Positions 25,650-35,025 of a DNA stretch of 64,000 nt are shown here, one piece after another (position 1 is the stretch's first letter; every line of letters starts with the position of its first letter). The DNA lies in assembly GCF_014451325.2 (NCBI RefSeq), contig NZ_JACSCH020000002.1, forward strand, positions 372,001 through 436,000. Reading direction: 5' to 3'. This DNA is from Streptomyces sp. CB02980 (lineage in GTDB: Bacteria; Actinomycetota; Actinomycetes; Streptomycetales; Streptomycetaceae). A model generated the notes under the pieces. The model had not been told where the DNA came from and did no database searches. It saw only the letters and a list, made by a program, of their open reading frames with translations. A program made the position numbers and the translations under genes.

Positions 25650-26091
25650 CCGGCGCACCCGCGCGCCGGGCCAACCGCGTCGCACGGGCCCCGTAGCCGA
25701 ATCGAGGCCGCACCCTCCACCGCATCGGCACCGCCCCCGATTCGCCGTCGATACGCCGTTGCAGCTCGCACATCGGGGCGAGCGCGCCCTCGTCGTGCAA
25801 GGTCAGCGCGTCGGTGACCCCCGCAGTGCCCTGCGGGGTGACGAAAGTCGTCTCCAGGACGTTCGTGCCGGGCAGATAGCGGCGTTCGCTGCGGTAGTGC
25901 ACCGCCGGTTCGAGGAGGAACCGGCCGCCCCGGTCGGCGTCGAGCACGGCACCGAACACCGAGGGCAAGTCCAGATCCGGCAGTCCGAGCCAGTCCACCG
26001 ACCCGTCGCGGGCGACCAGCGCCGCGGCGCGGCCATCGCCGATCACTGCGTAGTCGCGCAGCGGAACGTAGCCATCGCTCCGCGATACCAC
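25650..26091 (-). pseudogene. GH15 glucoamylase/trehalase-like protein, N-terminal fragment
   Basis: About 145 residues from a GTG at 26091: YVPLRDYAVIGDGRAAALVARDGSVDWLGLPDLDLPSVF-type start (YAVIGDGRAAALVARDG, DWLGLPDLDLPSVFGAV), LPGTNVLETTFVTPQG and VPMRWRVRPRFGYG, which are the opening blocks of the roughly 600-residue GH15 family. The catalytic (alpha/alpha)6 barrel is missing; sequence runs straight into the ankyrin fragment. A truncated relic. Confidence 0.75.
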
Positions 26092-26268
26092 CGGGCGATG
26101 GTGATCGGCTCTGGGAGACGTTCACACGGCTTCACCACTCATCGGGCCTGCTCCATCGCTCTCGCACCCGGCTGAGAAGGATTCCAGGCGATCCGAGGAG
26201 GCCCGGCGCGGGCGGGTGGTTCCGTGAGGCTCCACCCGCCGGGTGGATTCAGTGCGCTCCGCACCTGT

Positions 26269-26703
26269 TCACCGCTGCTGCTCGGTGTGGTAGCGCTGGG
26301 CGAGCCGGGCGAGCGCGACGGCGCCGAGGAGCAGTCCGAAGTCGCGCAGGGCGACGTCGTAGTGGCCCGGGATGGTCAGCAGGTTGACGATGATGCCGGC
26401 CAGCCAGCCGGCCACCAGCCAGCCCCCGAATCGGGGAGCCAGCGCCACGGTGACACCGGCCACGATCTCGATCGCACCCACCGCGTACATGGCCGCCTGG
26501 GCGCTGCCGGGAACGATGTCGTCGATCCACGGCGCGAGGTAGATGGGCCAGTCCACGAGCAGGTTGGTGAACTTGTCCAGCCCGAACACGATTGGCGCCA
26601 CCGTGAAGCCGATACGCAGGATCACGAACGCCTGGTAGCCGGGGTCGGCCAGCGCCGCCCGCCGCCGGGAGGTGGCGCTGGTGCTTGTGGTTACGGAGGA
26701 CAT
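26269..26703 (-). CDS. DoxX-like small membrane protein
   Basis: 144 residues with four hydrophobic helices (roughly 25-45, 66-86, 92-112 and 118-135), the size and layout of the DoxX/DoxD group. Family blocks include FVILRIGFTVAPIVFGLDKF and AMYAVGAIEIVAGVTVAL. ATG at 26703 follows AGGAGAGGG. Divergent from a cysteine-bearing HTH regulator 62-90 bp away, so it is a likely target of that regulator. DoxX-type proteins are linked to thiol/redox stress in some actinobacteria; that role here is inference. Confidence 0.75.
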   Translation of the reverse strand: MSSVTTSTSATSRRRAALADPGYQAFVILRIGFTVAPIVFGLDKFTNLLVDWPIYLAPWIDDIVPGSAQAAMYAVGAIEIVAGVTVALAPRFGGWLVAGWLAGIIVNLLTIPGHYDVALRDFGLLLGAVALARLAQRYHTEQQR

Positions 26704-26792
26704 GTCCCTCTCCTTCTATCGGCAAGGCTCATTTCCTATAGAAGCCCCCTCTCGTTCTTTAGTCAATGGCCGTGGGTTTTACACTGGTGTTC

Positions 26793-27464
26793 GTGGACAC
26801 CCCGAAGGAAGTGCGCGACCCCGACGTCTCCGCCATCGCCGCCCTCGACGAGCCGACCCGCAGGAGGCTGTATGACCACGTCGTGCGCCAGTCGAGCCCC
26901 GTCAGCCGGGACGAGGCAGCCGCCGCCCTCGGACTGGCCCGGAAGACCGCCGCGTTCCACCTGGACCGGCTCGCCGACGAATCACTGCTCGACGTCATCT
27001 ACGAGCGCCGCAGCGGACGCTCCGGACCGGGCGCCGGAAGGCCGGCCAAGCTCTACCGCCGCTCGACGAAGCAGGTCGCCGTCAACCTGCCGGACCGCCG
27101 CTACGAGCTGGCCGGCCGGCTGCTCGCCCAAGCCGTGGAGGAATCCGACGCGACCGGTGAGCCAGTGCGCCAGGTGTTGCACCGCAAGGCCGAAGAACTC
27201 GGCACGCAACTGGGCGAAAAGAACAAGACGGACGTCTTCGAGCTGCTGGAGCGGTACGGCTTCGAGCCACGCCGCGAGGACGATGCCATCGTTCTGGCCA
27301 ACTGCCCCTTCCACGCGCTGGCCCAGGAACACACCCAGACGGTCTGCGGCATGAACCTCCACCTGCTGCGCGGTGTCCTCAGCGGTCTGGACGAGGCAGG
27401 ACTCGAGGCATGCCTGGCACCCAGCCCCGGACGATGCTGCGTCCGACTGCGGCAGGCCGCCTGA
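26793..27464 (+). CDS. HTH regulator with C-terminal cysteine cluster (Fe-S type suspected)
   Basis: 223 residues. An ArsR/DeoR-like winged helix fills residues 10-80 (IAALDEPTRRRLYDHVV, VSRDEAAAALGLARKTAAFHLDRL). The C-terminal domain reads VLANCPFHALA, VCGMNLHLLRG and CLAPSPGRCCVRL: the Cys spacing is that of regulators related to SufR that bind an iron-sulphur cluster. No ribosome site precedes any start. TACACT at 26780-26785 could be a -10 box placing the transcript start at the GTG at 26793, so a leaderless mRNA is likely; the ATG at 26766 is the alternative. Divergent from the DoxX-like gene. Confidence 0.8.
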   Translation: MDTPKEVRDPDVSAIAALDEPTRRRLYDHVVRQSSPVSRDEAAAALGLARKTAAFHLDRLADESLLDVIYERRSGRSGPGAGRPAKLYRRSTKQVAVNLPDRRYELAGRLLAQAVEESDATGEPVRQVLHRKAEELGTQLGEKNKTDVFELLERYGFEPRREDDAIVLANCPFHALAQEHTQTVCGMNLHLLRGVLSGLDEAGLEACLAPSPGRCCVRLRQAA

Positions 27465-27589
27465 TCAGACCGAGAAGTCAGTCAGGCTGCCGTGCCGGCG
27501 GCCCATTCCGCCGCGGCCGAAACGGTCATCGGCGCGGCAGCCGGTTCCGGCCCACCTGCCACAGGGCGGGCTTGACGTGACGACGGGGC

Positions 27590-28762
27590 CTACCGCGGAC
27601 CCTGGGCCGGGCCTCCGGTCGACCCGAGCCCCTCGTCTTCGCGCCGGTCGAGAAGGATGACCGCCACATCGTCCGCCAGGCGGCCCTGAGTGTGGCGGAC
27701 CAATGCCTGGCGCAGGCCCTCCAGGAACGCCTGCCGGGTGTGTTCCCGCATGGTCACCATGGCCTCGGGCAAGTCGAAGAAGGTGCTGTCCCGGTCGCGG
27801 GCCTCGATGACGCCGTCGGTGCACAACAGCAGCCGGTCCCCCGGTGCGAACGGATAGCTGTCCATCCGCCCGGGAGGACCGCTGATGAATTCCTCGAGAC
27901 CCAACGGCGGCAAGGGGGCGGTGGGCATCAAGGGCCGGACCGTGCCGTTGCGCAGCAGCAGCGGCGGCGGATGGCCCCGGTTGATCACCTCAACGTGGGG
28001 GTTGTCCGGGATCTGGGCGACGAGCGCGGTGACGAATCCCTCGAGAAGGGCGTCGTCACTGCCGGCCACGCCCGCGCCCGCGGCGTCCCGCCGCAGGGCC
28101 GCTTCGCAGTGGTTGACGACCTCCACCAGGTCGTCCTCGTAGTGCACGGACTCCCGGAATGCGCTCAGCACGACCGCGGCGGCCCGTACGGCGGGCAGTC
28201 CCTTGCCCCGGACATCCCCGACGATCACCCGGACCCCGTACCGGGTCTGGACCGCGTCGTACAGATCGCCGCCGATCTGCGCGCCCGTCTCAGCCGCCAG
28301 GTACATGCTGGCCGCCCTGACGGGGCCCAGCTGGGCCGGCACGGGCCGCAGCAGGACCTCCTGGGCGGCCGTGGCGATCCGGCGGACCTGGTTGAGCTCT
28401 TTCTCTCGGCGCGTGCGCGCGGTGCGGCTCATCATGAAGCTCGCCACCGAGACCAGGAACAGGGCGAGGAAGTTCGTGTAGACCTGCTGACCGCCCCAGG
28501 CATGGTTGTAGGTGGCGGTGGTCACGCTGACGCCGACGGCCACTCCCGTCGCCGCGAGCGTGCCCTTGGGACCCATCGTCACCGCTGCCAGAGCGGGTGT
28601 CGCCACCAGCAGGGGTCCGGTGTACACGACGTGCGCCGGCGTGAGCTCGACGAGGAGCACCAGCAGGGCGACCGCGAAGGGCAGGCACTCCGCGAGGACG
28701 AAAAGGACCTGGTGGTGGCCGTCAGCTCCCGGTCCCGGGGGCGAGCGCAAAGGCGCTCTCAT
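27590..28762 (-). CDS. Membrane-anchored SpoIIE/PP2C phosphatase
   Basis: 390 residues. Three or four hydrophobic helices at residues 18-115 (VLFVLAECLPFAVALLVLL, VYTGPLLVATPALAAV, FLALFLVSVASFMM) lead into a phosphatase domain from about 150: AAETGAQIGGDLYDA, VIVGDVRGKGLPAV, LLLCTDGVIEARD and ADDVAVILLDRR carry the metal-binding aspartates. This layout is that of RsbU-like stress-signalling phosphatases. ATG at 28762 lies after GAGGCAGG; a GTG at 28780 is possible. Divergent from the large sensor-phosphatase gene 150 bp away; the two may share control and substrate. Confidence 0.9.
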   Translation of the reverse strand: MRAPLRSPPGPGADGHHQVLFVLAECLPFAVALLVLLVELTPAHVVYTGPLLVATPALAAVTMGPKGTLAATGVAVGVSVTTATYNHAWGGQQVYTNFLALFLVSVASFMMSRTARTRREKELNQVRRIATAAQEVLLRPVPAQLGPVRAASMYLAAETGAQIGGDLYDAVQTRYGVRVIVGDVRGKGLPAVRAAAVVLSAFRESVHYEDDLVEVVNHCEAALRRDAAGAGVAGSDDALLEGFVTALVAQIPDNPHVEVINRGHPPPLLLRNGTVRPLMPTAPLPPLGLEEFISGPPGRMDSYPFAPGDRLLLCTDGVIEARDRDSTFFDLPEAMVTMREHTRQAFLEGLRQALVRHTQGRLADDVAVILLDRREDEGLGSTGGPAQGPR

Positions 28763-28912
28763 GAGTACAGCCTGCCTCACCCGGACGTATGGCCGCCACT
28801 CCGGTTCACCGGTCCCCGTGGGCGTCCGGTCGCTGCCGGAATCGGTGATCGCTCCTGCTCGGCGACCGTCGCTCCCCGCTGCCTACGACCCATAGAGGTT
28901 AGAAAATGGAGT

Positions 28913-31747
28913 ATGAGCAACCTACTTGAACATTTCCGGCGTTGGCTGCTCGGCTGGACCACGAGCTCTTCCTCTCCCCCTCGGCCTCCTCCCTCAGGAC
29001 ACCACCAGGAGCGTCAGGAGCACCCCCCGTCCCCCAAGGGAAGGGCGCGGCGGCCGCAGCGTCTGTCCTCCCTGCTGAGCGTGCGCAGCGTGGCCGGCGA
29101 GGTGTTCCTTCTGCAGCTGGCCGTCGTAGTCCTTCTCGTCGCCGCCGCGGTGGTGGCGCTCGTGGTGCAGGCCCGGAGCGCAGGCATGCTGGACGCCCGG
29201 CACCGTACGCTCGCCGCCGCCGGAACGTTCGCCGAGTCTCCGGGAATCGTCGCGGCCCTGCGCAGCCCCCATCCGAGCGCGGTGCTACAGCCGAGCGCCG
29301 AGGCGGCCCGGAAGATCGCCGGGGTCGACGGCATCAACGTGTACACGCTCGACGGGGTCACCCTCACCCACAGCGACCCGGAACAGATCGGGAAACACGT
29401 CGTCGGCCCCTTCTCCAAGGCTGCGGCCGGCAAGTCCTTCACCGAGACGTTCGAGGGGTCCCTGGGGCGGTCCGTGGTCTCGGTGGTCCCCGTCAAGGAC
29501 CCCTCCGGCTCCGTCATCGCCATCGTCTCCTCCCCGGTCACGGTCCAGAACGTCCAGAGCATGGTGAACCGGCAGCTGCCGGTCGTCCTCGGCAGCGCAG
29601 CCTCGGTGCTCGCCCTCTCCGCGGGCGGGACGGCTCTGGTGAGCCGTCGGCTGCTGCGCCGGACGCATGGCCTGGGACCGGCCGAGATGACGAGGATGTA
29701 CGAGCACCACGACGCGGTGCTGCACGCGGTGCGGGAGGGCGTACTGATCGTCGGCGACGGCGGACGGCTGCTGCTGGCCAATGACGAGGCGCGGCGGCTG
29801 CTGGATCTGCCGGCGGACGCGGAAGGACGCCCCATTACGGACCTGGGTCTGGAGGAGGGGATCGCCGAGCCGATCGCATCGGGCCGTTCCGCGACCGACG
29901 AGCTGCACATGGCGGCCGATCGGCTGCTGGCGGTGAACGTCCGGCCCACCGCCCCCTACGGGCAGGCCGGGACCGTCGTCACGCTGCGGGACACCACCGA
30001 GCTGCGGGCACTCACGGGCAGGGCCGAGGTGGCCCGCGAGCGGCTGAAGTTGCTCTACGACGCGGGGGTGCAGGTCGGAACGACGCTGAACGTGGAGCGC
30101 ACCTCGGAGGAACTGGCGGAGGTGGCGGTCCCGCGGTTCGCCGACGTGGTCACGGTCGACCTCCTGGAACCGGTGCTGCGCGGCGAGGAGCCGCCCGAAG
30201 CGAGCACCGAGATGCGCCGCACCGCCGCCGTCGGCCTTCAGGGCGCCCACCCCCTCTACCCCGTCGGCAAGCTGATCCGGTTCGTTCCCACCAGTCCCAT
30301 GGCCGCCGGGCTGGCCGGCGGCCACGGGGTCCTGGAGGCGGACCTGCGCGCCACCCGCGGCTGGCGGGCCCAGGACCCGGCCAACGCCGTGCGGATCCTG
30401 GAGCGCGGCATCCACTCCCTGATCGCCGTACCCCTGCGGGCCCGGGGTGTGGTGCTGGGGATGGCCGGCTACTGGCGGGGGCAGGACTCCCCGCCGTTCG
30501 ACGAGGAGGACGTGTCCTTCGCCGAGGAGCTGACCGCCCGGGCGGCCCTGTCCGTCGACAATGCCCGCCGCTACACCCGCGAGCACACCATGGCCGTCAC
30601 CCTGCAGCGCAGCCTGCTGCCCCGCGGCGTGCCGGAGCAGTCCGCCGTCGAGGTCGCGCACCGCTATCTGGCCGCCCAGGCCGGGGTGGGCGGTGACTGG
30701 TTCGACGTCATCCCGCTGCCGGGCGCCCGGGTGGCCCTGGTGGTCGGCGACGTCGTCGGCCACGGTCTGCACGCCGCCGCCACCATGGGCCGCCTGCGCA
30801 CCGCCGTGTACAACTTCTCCACCCTCGACCTGCCTCCGGACGAGCTCCTGAGCCACCTGGACGAGCTGGTCACCCACATCGACGCCGACGAGCAGGAATG
30901 GCAGGGGATCACCGGAGCCACCTGCCTGTGCGCCATCTACGATCCCGTCTCGGGGCAGGTAGCGGCCGCCACCGCCGGCCATCCGGGCCCCGCTCTGGTC
31001 CGTCCCGACGGCACCGTGTCCTTCCCCGAGGTGCCGGTCTCCCCGCCGCTGGGCCTGGGCGAGGGCCTGCCCATGGAGACCATGACGGTCACCCTGCCCG
31101 AAGGCTCCCGGCTGGCACTGTTCACCGACGGGCTGATCGAGAGCCGCGACCGCGATCCGGACGCGGGCCTGGCAGCGCTACGCGCCGCTCTGGCCGGGCC
31201 CGGGCGCACCCCGGAGGAAACCTGCACCGTGGTGATCGACGCGATGCTGCCCACCAGGCCCAGCGACGACGTCGCGCTGCTGGTGGCGCGCACCCGCCGA
31301 CTGGACCCCACGCGGATCGCCGAGTGGGACGTATCCCCCGACCCCGCGGCGGTGTCCCCGGTGCGCAACGCCTGCGCCCGCCGACTGGCGGACTGGGGCC
31401 TCGAGGACATCGCCTTCACCACGGAACTCATCCTCAGCGAACTGGTGACCAACGCCATCCGCTACGGCACCGAGCCCATCCGGGTGAGGCTGCTGTACGA
31501 CCGCAGCCTGATCTGCGAGGTCTCCGACGGTTCCAGCACCTCCCCGCACCTGCGCCGGGCCGAGGCCACCGACGAGGGCGGCCGCGGCCTGTTCCTCGTC
31601 GCGCAGTTCGCCGAGCGCTGGGGCACCCGCTACACCGCTCGAGGCAAGATCATTTGGAGCGAGCAGGCCCTCCACGACGGGGCCGCACCGCCCGTGATGG
31701 ATCTGGGGGATGCGCTCCTGGCCGAGTGGGACGACGAGGCGTTCTGA
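28913..31747 (+). CDS. Sensor-PAS-GAF-SpoIIE phosphatase-ATPase fusion
   Basis: 944-residue membrane sensor. After a Pro-rich tail comes a helix (VFLLQLAVVVLLVAAAVVAL), an extracytoplasmic DcuS/CitA-type sensor domain (AESPGIVAALR, DGINVYTLDG, THSDPEQIGK), a second helix near 215-235, a linker GPAEMTRMYEHHDAVLHAVREG typical of CitA-like sensors, a PAS domain, a GAF domain, a SpoIIE phosphatase (GGDWFDVIPL, VGDVVGHG, LFTDGLIESRD, SDDVALLVA) and a C-terminal ATPase (LSELVTNAIRYG, GRGLFLVAQ). It thus joins a two-component-style sensor to partner-switching output. ATG at 28913 has only a close GGAG. Citrate/dicarboxylate-type ligand is a guess from the domain. Confidence 0.92.
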   Translation: MSNLLEHFRRWLLGWTTSSSSPPRPPPSGHHQERQEHPPSPKGRARRPQRLSSLLSVRSVAGEVFLLQLAVVVLLVAAAVVALVVQARSAGMLDARHRTLAAAGTFAESPGIVAALRSPHPSAVLQPSAEAARKIAGVDGINVYTLDGVTLTHSDPEQIGKHVVGPFSKAAAGKSFTETFEGSLGRSVVSVVPVKDPSGSVIAIVSSPVTVQNVQSMVNRQLPVVLGSAASVLALSAGGTALVSRRLLRRTHGLGPAEMTRMYEHHDAVLHAVREGVLIVGDGGRLLLANDEARRLLDLPADAEGRPITDLGLEEGIAEPIASGRSATDELHMAADRLLAVNVRPTAPYGQAGTVVTLRDTTELRALTGRAEVARERLKLLYDAGVQVGTTLNVERTSEELAEVAVPRFADVVTVDLLEPVLRGEEPPEASTEMRRTAAVGLQGAHPLYPVGKLIRFVPTSPMAAGLAGGHGVLEADLRATRGWRAQDPANAVRILERGIHSLIAVPLRARGVVLGMAGYWRGQDSPPFDEEDVSFAEELTARAALSVDNARRYTREHTMAVTLQRSLLPRGVPEQSAVEVAHRYLAAQAGVGGDWFDVIPLPGARVALVVGDVVGHGLHAAATMGRLRTAVYNFSTLDLPPDELLSHLDELVTHIDADEQEWQGITGATCLCAIYDPVSGQVAAATAGHPGPALVRPDGTVSFPEVPVSPPLGLGEGLPMETMTVTLPEGSRLALFTDGLIESRDRDPDAGLAALRAALAGPGRTPEETCTVVIDAMLPTRPSDDVALLVARTRRLDPTRIAEWDVSPDPAAVSPVRNACARRLADWGLEDIAFTTELILSELVTNAIRYGTEPIRVRLLYDRSLICEVSDGSSTSPHLRRAEATDEGGRGLFLVAQFAERWGTRYTARGKIIWSEQALHDGAAPPVMDLGDALLAEWDDEAF

Positions 31748-31870
31748 GAACGCGCCGGTACGGCAGCCGCAGGGAAGGCAGCTGGGCACCACCGGCTGGG
31801 ACTGCGCTGCCGAGGCCACCGAACGTACGCTGGTCTCGATCAGTACGCGACCGCCCGTTATGGAGCCTTT

Positions 31871-33016
31871 GTGCCCGTACCCCGTCTCCGGACAGCCTCC
31901 GTCGCCGCCTGTCTGGCCCTCGCGGCGGCGCCCCTCGGCGCCTGCGGAGACAAGCCCACCGCCGGGCCCAGAGCACCCGCGGTGGCCACCTCCGCCGCAG
32001 ACGCCGGGGGCATGGCAGCACTCACCGCAGCGGCGGAGAGAGAGGGCTCGCTCAACACGATCGCGCTCCCGAGCGACTGGGCCAACTACGGCGCACTGAT
32101 CGACGGCTTCGAGAAGAAGTACGGGATCAAGGTCTTGGTGGAGAACCCGGAAGGTACCAGCCAGGACGAGATCAACGCTCTGAAGGAGCGCAGGGGCGAA
32201 GGCCGCGCCCCCGACGTGATCGACGTGGGGGGCTCGTTCGCGCAGTCCGCGGCCCGGCAGGGTCTGCTCGCTCCGTACGAGGTCGCCCTGTACGACCAGA
32301 TCCCCAAGGAACAGAAGGACCCGAAGGCCCGCTGGTACAACAACTACGGCGGCTACATCTCGATCGGCTGTGACGCCAAACGCGTCAAGACCTGTCCCTC
32401 GACCTTCGCTGATCTGCGCAAGCCCGAGTACAAGGGTCAGGTCACGCTCAACGGCGACCCCACCAGATCCGGTTCCGCCTTCGCCGGCGTGTATGCGGCG
32501 GCCCTGGCAAACGGGGGTTCCTTCGACGACATCCAGCCCGGTATCGACTTCTTCGCCGAGCTCAGCAAGAACGGCAACTTCATCCCCGTCGAATCTACCC
32601 CGGCCACGATCGCGAACGGCCGGACCCCGATCAGCATCGACTGGGACTTCCTCAACCTCGGATACGCCGACGAATTCCGCGAGAAGGGCGTGGACGTCGA
32701 CTGGCGGACCGCCATCCCCTTCGACGGCAGCTTCGCCCAGTACTACGCGCACGCGGTGAACAAGGACGCCCCGCACCCCGCGGCGGCACGTCTGTGGCAG
32801 GAGTACGTCTTCAGCCCGGAAGGCCAGAACATCCGGCTCGGCGCCTATGCGCGCCCCGTCCTCATGGACGCCATGGAGAAGGACGGCACACTCGACAAGG
32901 CCGCCGCGGAGAAACTGCCGACGGTCGAGGGCACGCCGACGTTTCCGACAGAGGCACAGACAGAGAAGGCGAGAGAGACCGTCAACCGCGGCTGGGCCGA
33001 GGCCGTCCCGGGCTGA
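31871..33016 (+). CDS. ABC-transporter solute-binding lipoprotein (family 1), orphan
   Basis: 381 residues. Signal peptide with lipobox LGAC near residue 25, so lipid-anchored outside the membrane. The body is a type 1/2 periplasmic-binding fold of the extracellular solute-binding family 1 class (iron, polyamine or phosphonate-like): GSLNTIALPSDWANYG, GFEKKYGIKVLVENPEG, APDVIDVGGSFAQ, GYISIGCDAKRV, SIDWDFLNLGYADEF. GTG at 31871 follows GGAG. No permease or ATPase gene is near, so it must work with components elsewhere or has another role. Intact, normal length. Confidence 0.88.
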   Translation: MPVPRLRTASVAACLALAAAPLGACGDKPTAGPRAPAVATSAADAGGMAALTAAAEREGSLNTIALPSDWANYGALIDGFEKKYGIKVLVENPEGTSQDEINALKERRGEGRAPDVIDVGGSFAQSAARQGLLAPYEVALYDQIPKEQKDPKARWYNNYGGYISIGCDAKRVKTCPSTFADLRKPEYKGQVTLNGDPTRSGSAFAGVYAAALANGGSFDDIQPGIDFFAELSKNGNFIPVESTPATIANGRTPISIDWDFLNLGYADEFREKGVDVDWRTAIPFDGSFAQYYAHAVNKDAPHPAAARLWQEYVFSPEGQNIRLGAYARPVLMDAMEKDGTLDKAAAEKLPTVEGTPTFPTEAQTEKARETVNRGWAEAVPG

Positions 33017-33115
33017 GGACCGGGGGCGGTCCTGGCCGGGCGTGCGCCCGCCCCGGCCTCACACCGTTGGCCACAGCACTCGCGGCTGCCGCCCGGCCCA
33101 GACTGCAGGCCATGC

Positions 33116-33536
33116 TCACCGTTTGGCGATGAGATCGAGGACCTCGGCGAGACGGCTCCTGACCGCCTCGCGGTGGTGTGCGTCCGGTGCCGACTCAGCG
33201 CTCGGCTCCGAGGCGGGCGGCGATCGCGTAGTCACGTCGCGTTCGCCCATGTCGGGTCGAGTGAGGATGCGGGCGACCGCCCCGCCCAGGCGGTCGTCCT
33301 CCAACTGGTCGAATACGTGACCGGCAGGAGCCGTCAGTCGCGCGGCTGCGATGTCCGGCATCCGCGCCGGCCAACCTCGGAGTGGCAACCGAAGCGGCCC
33401 AGTGTGTCCGCGCCGTGCGCGACCCCATGGAGCCAGCCGAGCTTCTCGTCATGGCCGCGCAGATCCTTCTCCATCGGGTACCAACACTCGAACTCGTCTA
33501 CCCATCCAGCCCTGAAGTCCCCCCTTCTCACGAGCA
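33116..33536 (-). pseudogene. DUF2785 protein remnant
   Basis: Two minus-strand frames join into one DUF2785-like protein: FRAGWVDEFECWYPMEKDLR and DEKLGWLHGVAHGADTLG, then after a frameshift near 33375 PDIAAARLTAPAGHVFDQLEDDRLGGAVARILTRP. The end degenerates into Ser/Pro-rich sequence. No start codon with a ribosome site. Function of the family unknown. Confidence 0.6.
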
Positions 33537-33767
33537 TGCAAATTGAAGCGGGGCCCGGACATCCACACGGCCAGGCGCGCACCTTTCCTGCCGCGCCAAG
33601 CCATGGAAATCCGCCTGCCCTCCGGGGCAGGTACGCCCGGCCGGACGGTCCGACGGCAGGAGCCCTCCGGGGCGGCCCGTCGGGGCGGCGGGTGGTCGGG
33701 CCGACCTCGGCCTGCCCGCCGTCCTGGGCCCGGGCGGCGGGCGAGACGGTCACCAACTCCTCCGACC

Positions 33768-33986
33768 CTCATCGAGTACGAAACGAGCTGCGGAATCAAG
33801 GTCTGGGGACACTCCGGCGGCATCCACGGCCCCTCGACCCAAGCCTTCGGCACCAAGGACGGCGGGCAGGTGATCGCCCTGAACTGCAACGGCGACTGGG
33901 TCGGCGGCGGCAAGAACGTCGTCTCGGCCGAGTTCTGCACGCTCCCGACCTCGACCCAGCCGCCGGCTCCCGCCACGTCCGGCTGA
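33768..33986 (+). pseudogene. Serine hydrolase / DD-carboxypeptidase, C-terminal fragment
   Basis: LIEYETSCGIKVWGHSGGIHGPSTQ and VIALNCNGDWVGGG match the last conserved block (HSGG, the KTG-equivalent) of Streptomyces serine-type D-Ala-D-Ala carboxypeptidases. The SxxK and YxN parts are absent, upstream sequence is unrelated. Relic. Confidence 0.65.
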
Positions 33987-34068
33987 CGTTGCGGATGATC
34001 AGCCCTTCGGGCCGCTGTCCGCACCGGCGGACGGCTCGCGTACGTGAATTGGGCGACCGTCCCTCGCC

Positions 34069-35025
34069 TCACACGCAGGAGTAGCTGAAGGTGCCCTCGC
34101 CCTCGATCGGTGAGCCTGCGGGGCCCAGGACCTGGAGCCGGGCGGTACCCCGGAACAGGCCAGGGCCGCGGACCGTCCATTGGAGATGGACGGTGACCTT
34201 GTGGTCGCCGCGGCGGACTGTGTGGGTCAGCTCACCTGACTCCTGCCCGTCGCTGCGCAGCCAGCGGTAGGTGATCGGCCCGCCACTGCCGTCGGTGGTC
34301 ATGATGCCGATCAGGTCGGCTGTCTGGCCGCAGCTCAACCGCTGCGTGGGTGCTTTGACTTCGACCGTGGCGACAGTCGGGCCGGACGTCGGGCGCAGCA
34401 GCAGCCACAGCACGACGGCGAGCGCGGTCAGCACCGCGGCCGCCCCGAGCCGACCGGCTCGCCGTCGGCGAAGGCGACGGCGTCTGGGGACGGGCGCGGC
34501 AACCGGCCACACGGCGCGGAGGCTTTCCTGCCCGCCGCGGGGAACTCCGGGGCCGAAGCGCAGCAGAATGTCGCGGTCGCCGACTCCGGCGGGCGCCGGG
34601 GCAGGAAACGATCCGGGACGGCGATTCCTCTTGCTGAGGACGGTCGCCTGCTCGTCGGTGGCAGCGGCGGACCGCGAAGCCCGACCACGGCGGCCGAGGG
34701 CGGTGGCCTCAAGGTCGGTCCCCTCGGTGCCGGTAGCGGCGGGATCGGTCGTGTCAAGGCTGGTCGCCTCGATGCCGGTCGTGGCGGGGCTGGTCGCGGC
34801 GCGGTCCCCCGGCTCACGGTCCCCCGTCTCGCCGTGCTTCGCCTCCGGGCCAGGGGCCTCGGAGCCGGGCGTCACCGGGCCGGGCGCCTCGCGGTTCACA
34901 GCCGTGCGGCCCGTCGCCTCCGGCGCGGGCGCCTCTCCTCGGTCGCTCGCGTCGGCACCCATCGCTCCCCGGCCCGCCGCCTTCGGGCCGACGGGCTCGG
35001 AGCCCGCCGCCCCACCGCCCGTCAC
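34069..35025 (-). CDS. Single-pass membrane protein with extracytoplasmic C-terminal domain (kinase operon, third gene)
   Basis: 318 residues. Start is the GTG at 35025, overlapping the upstream stop in a GTGA. Residues 1-130 are a low-complexity Gly/Pro/Glu/Thr-rich tail (EAPGPVTPGSEAPGPEAK-like), then a basic patch RRRRLRRRRAGR, one helix (LGAAAVLTALAVVLWLLL) near 205-222 and a 95-residue extracytoplasmic region with two Cys (LSCGQTADLIG, FSYSCV) that probably form a disulphide in an Ig-like sandwich. The kinase two genes upstream ends in a similar kind of domain, so both may face the cell wall. No named family recognised. Confidence 0.7.
   Translation of the reverse strand: MTGGGAAGSEPVGPKAAGRGAMGADASDRGEAPAPEATGRTAVNREAPGPVTPGSEAPGPEAKHGETGDREPGDRAATSPATTGIEATSLDTTDPAATGTEGTDLEATALGRRGRASRSAAATDEQATVLSKRNRRPGSFPAPAPAGVGDRDILLRFGPGVPRGGQESLRAVWPVAAPVPRRRRLRRRRAGRLGAAAVLTALAVVLWLLLRPTSGPTVATVEVKAPTQRLSCGQTADLIGIMTTDGSGGPITYRWLRSDGQESGELTHTVRRGDHKVTVHLQWTVRGPGLFRGTARLQVLGPAGSPIEGEGTFSYSCV

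Noticed and set aside
27692..28912. Long open frame upstream of the sensor phosphatase, making a 1351-residue protein
   Set aside because: The first 407 codons are antisense to the membrane SpoIIE gene and have no family similarity; coding signal starts at the ATG at 28913.
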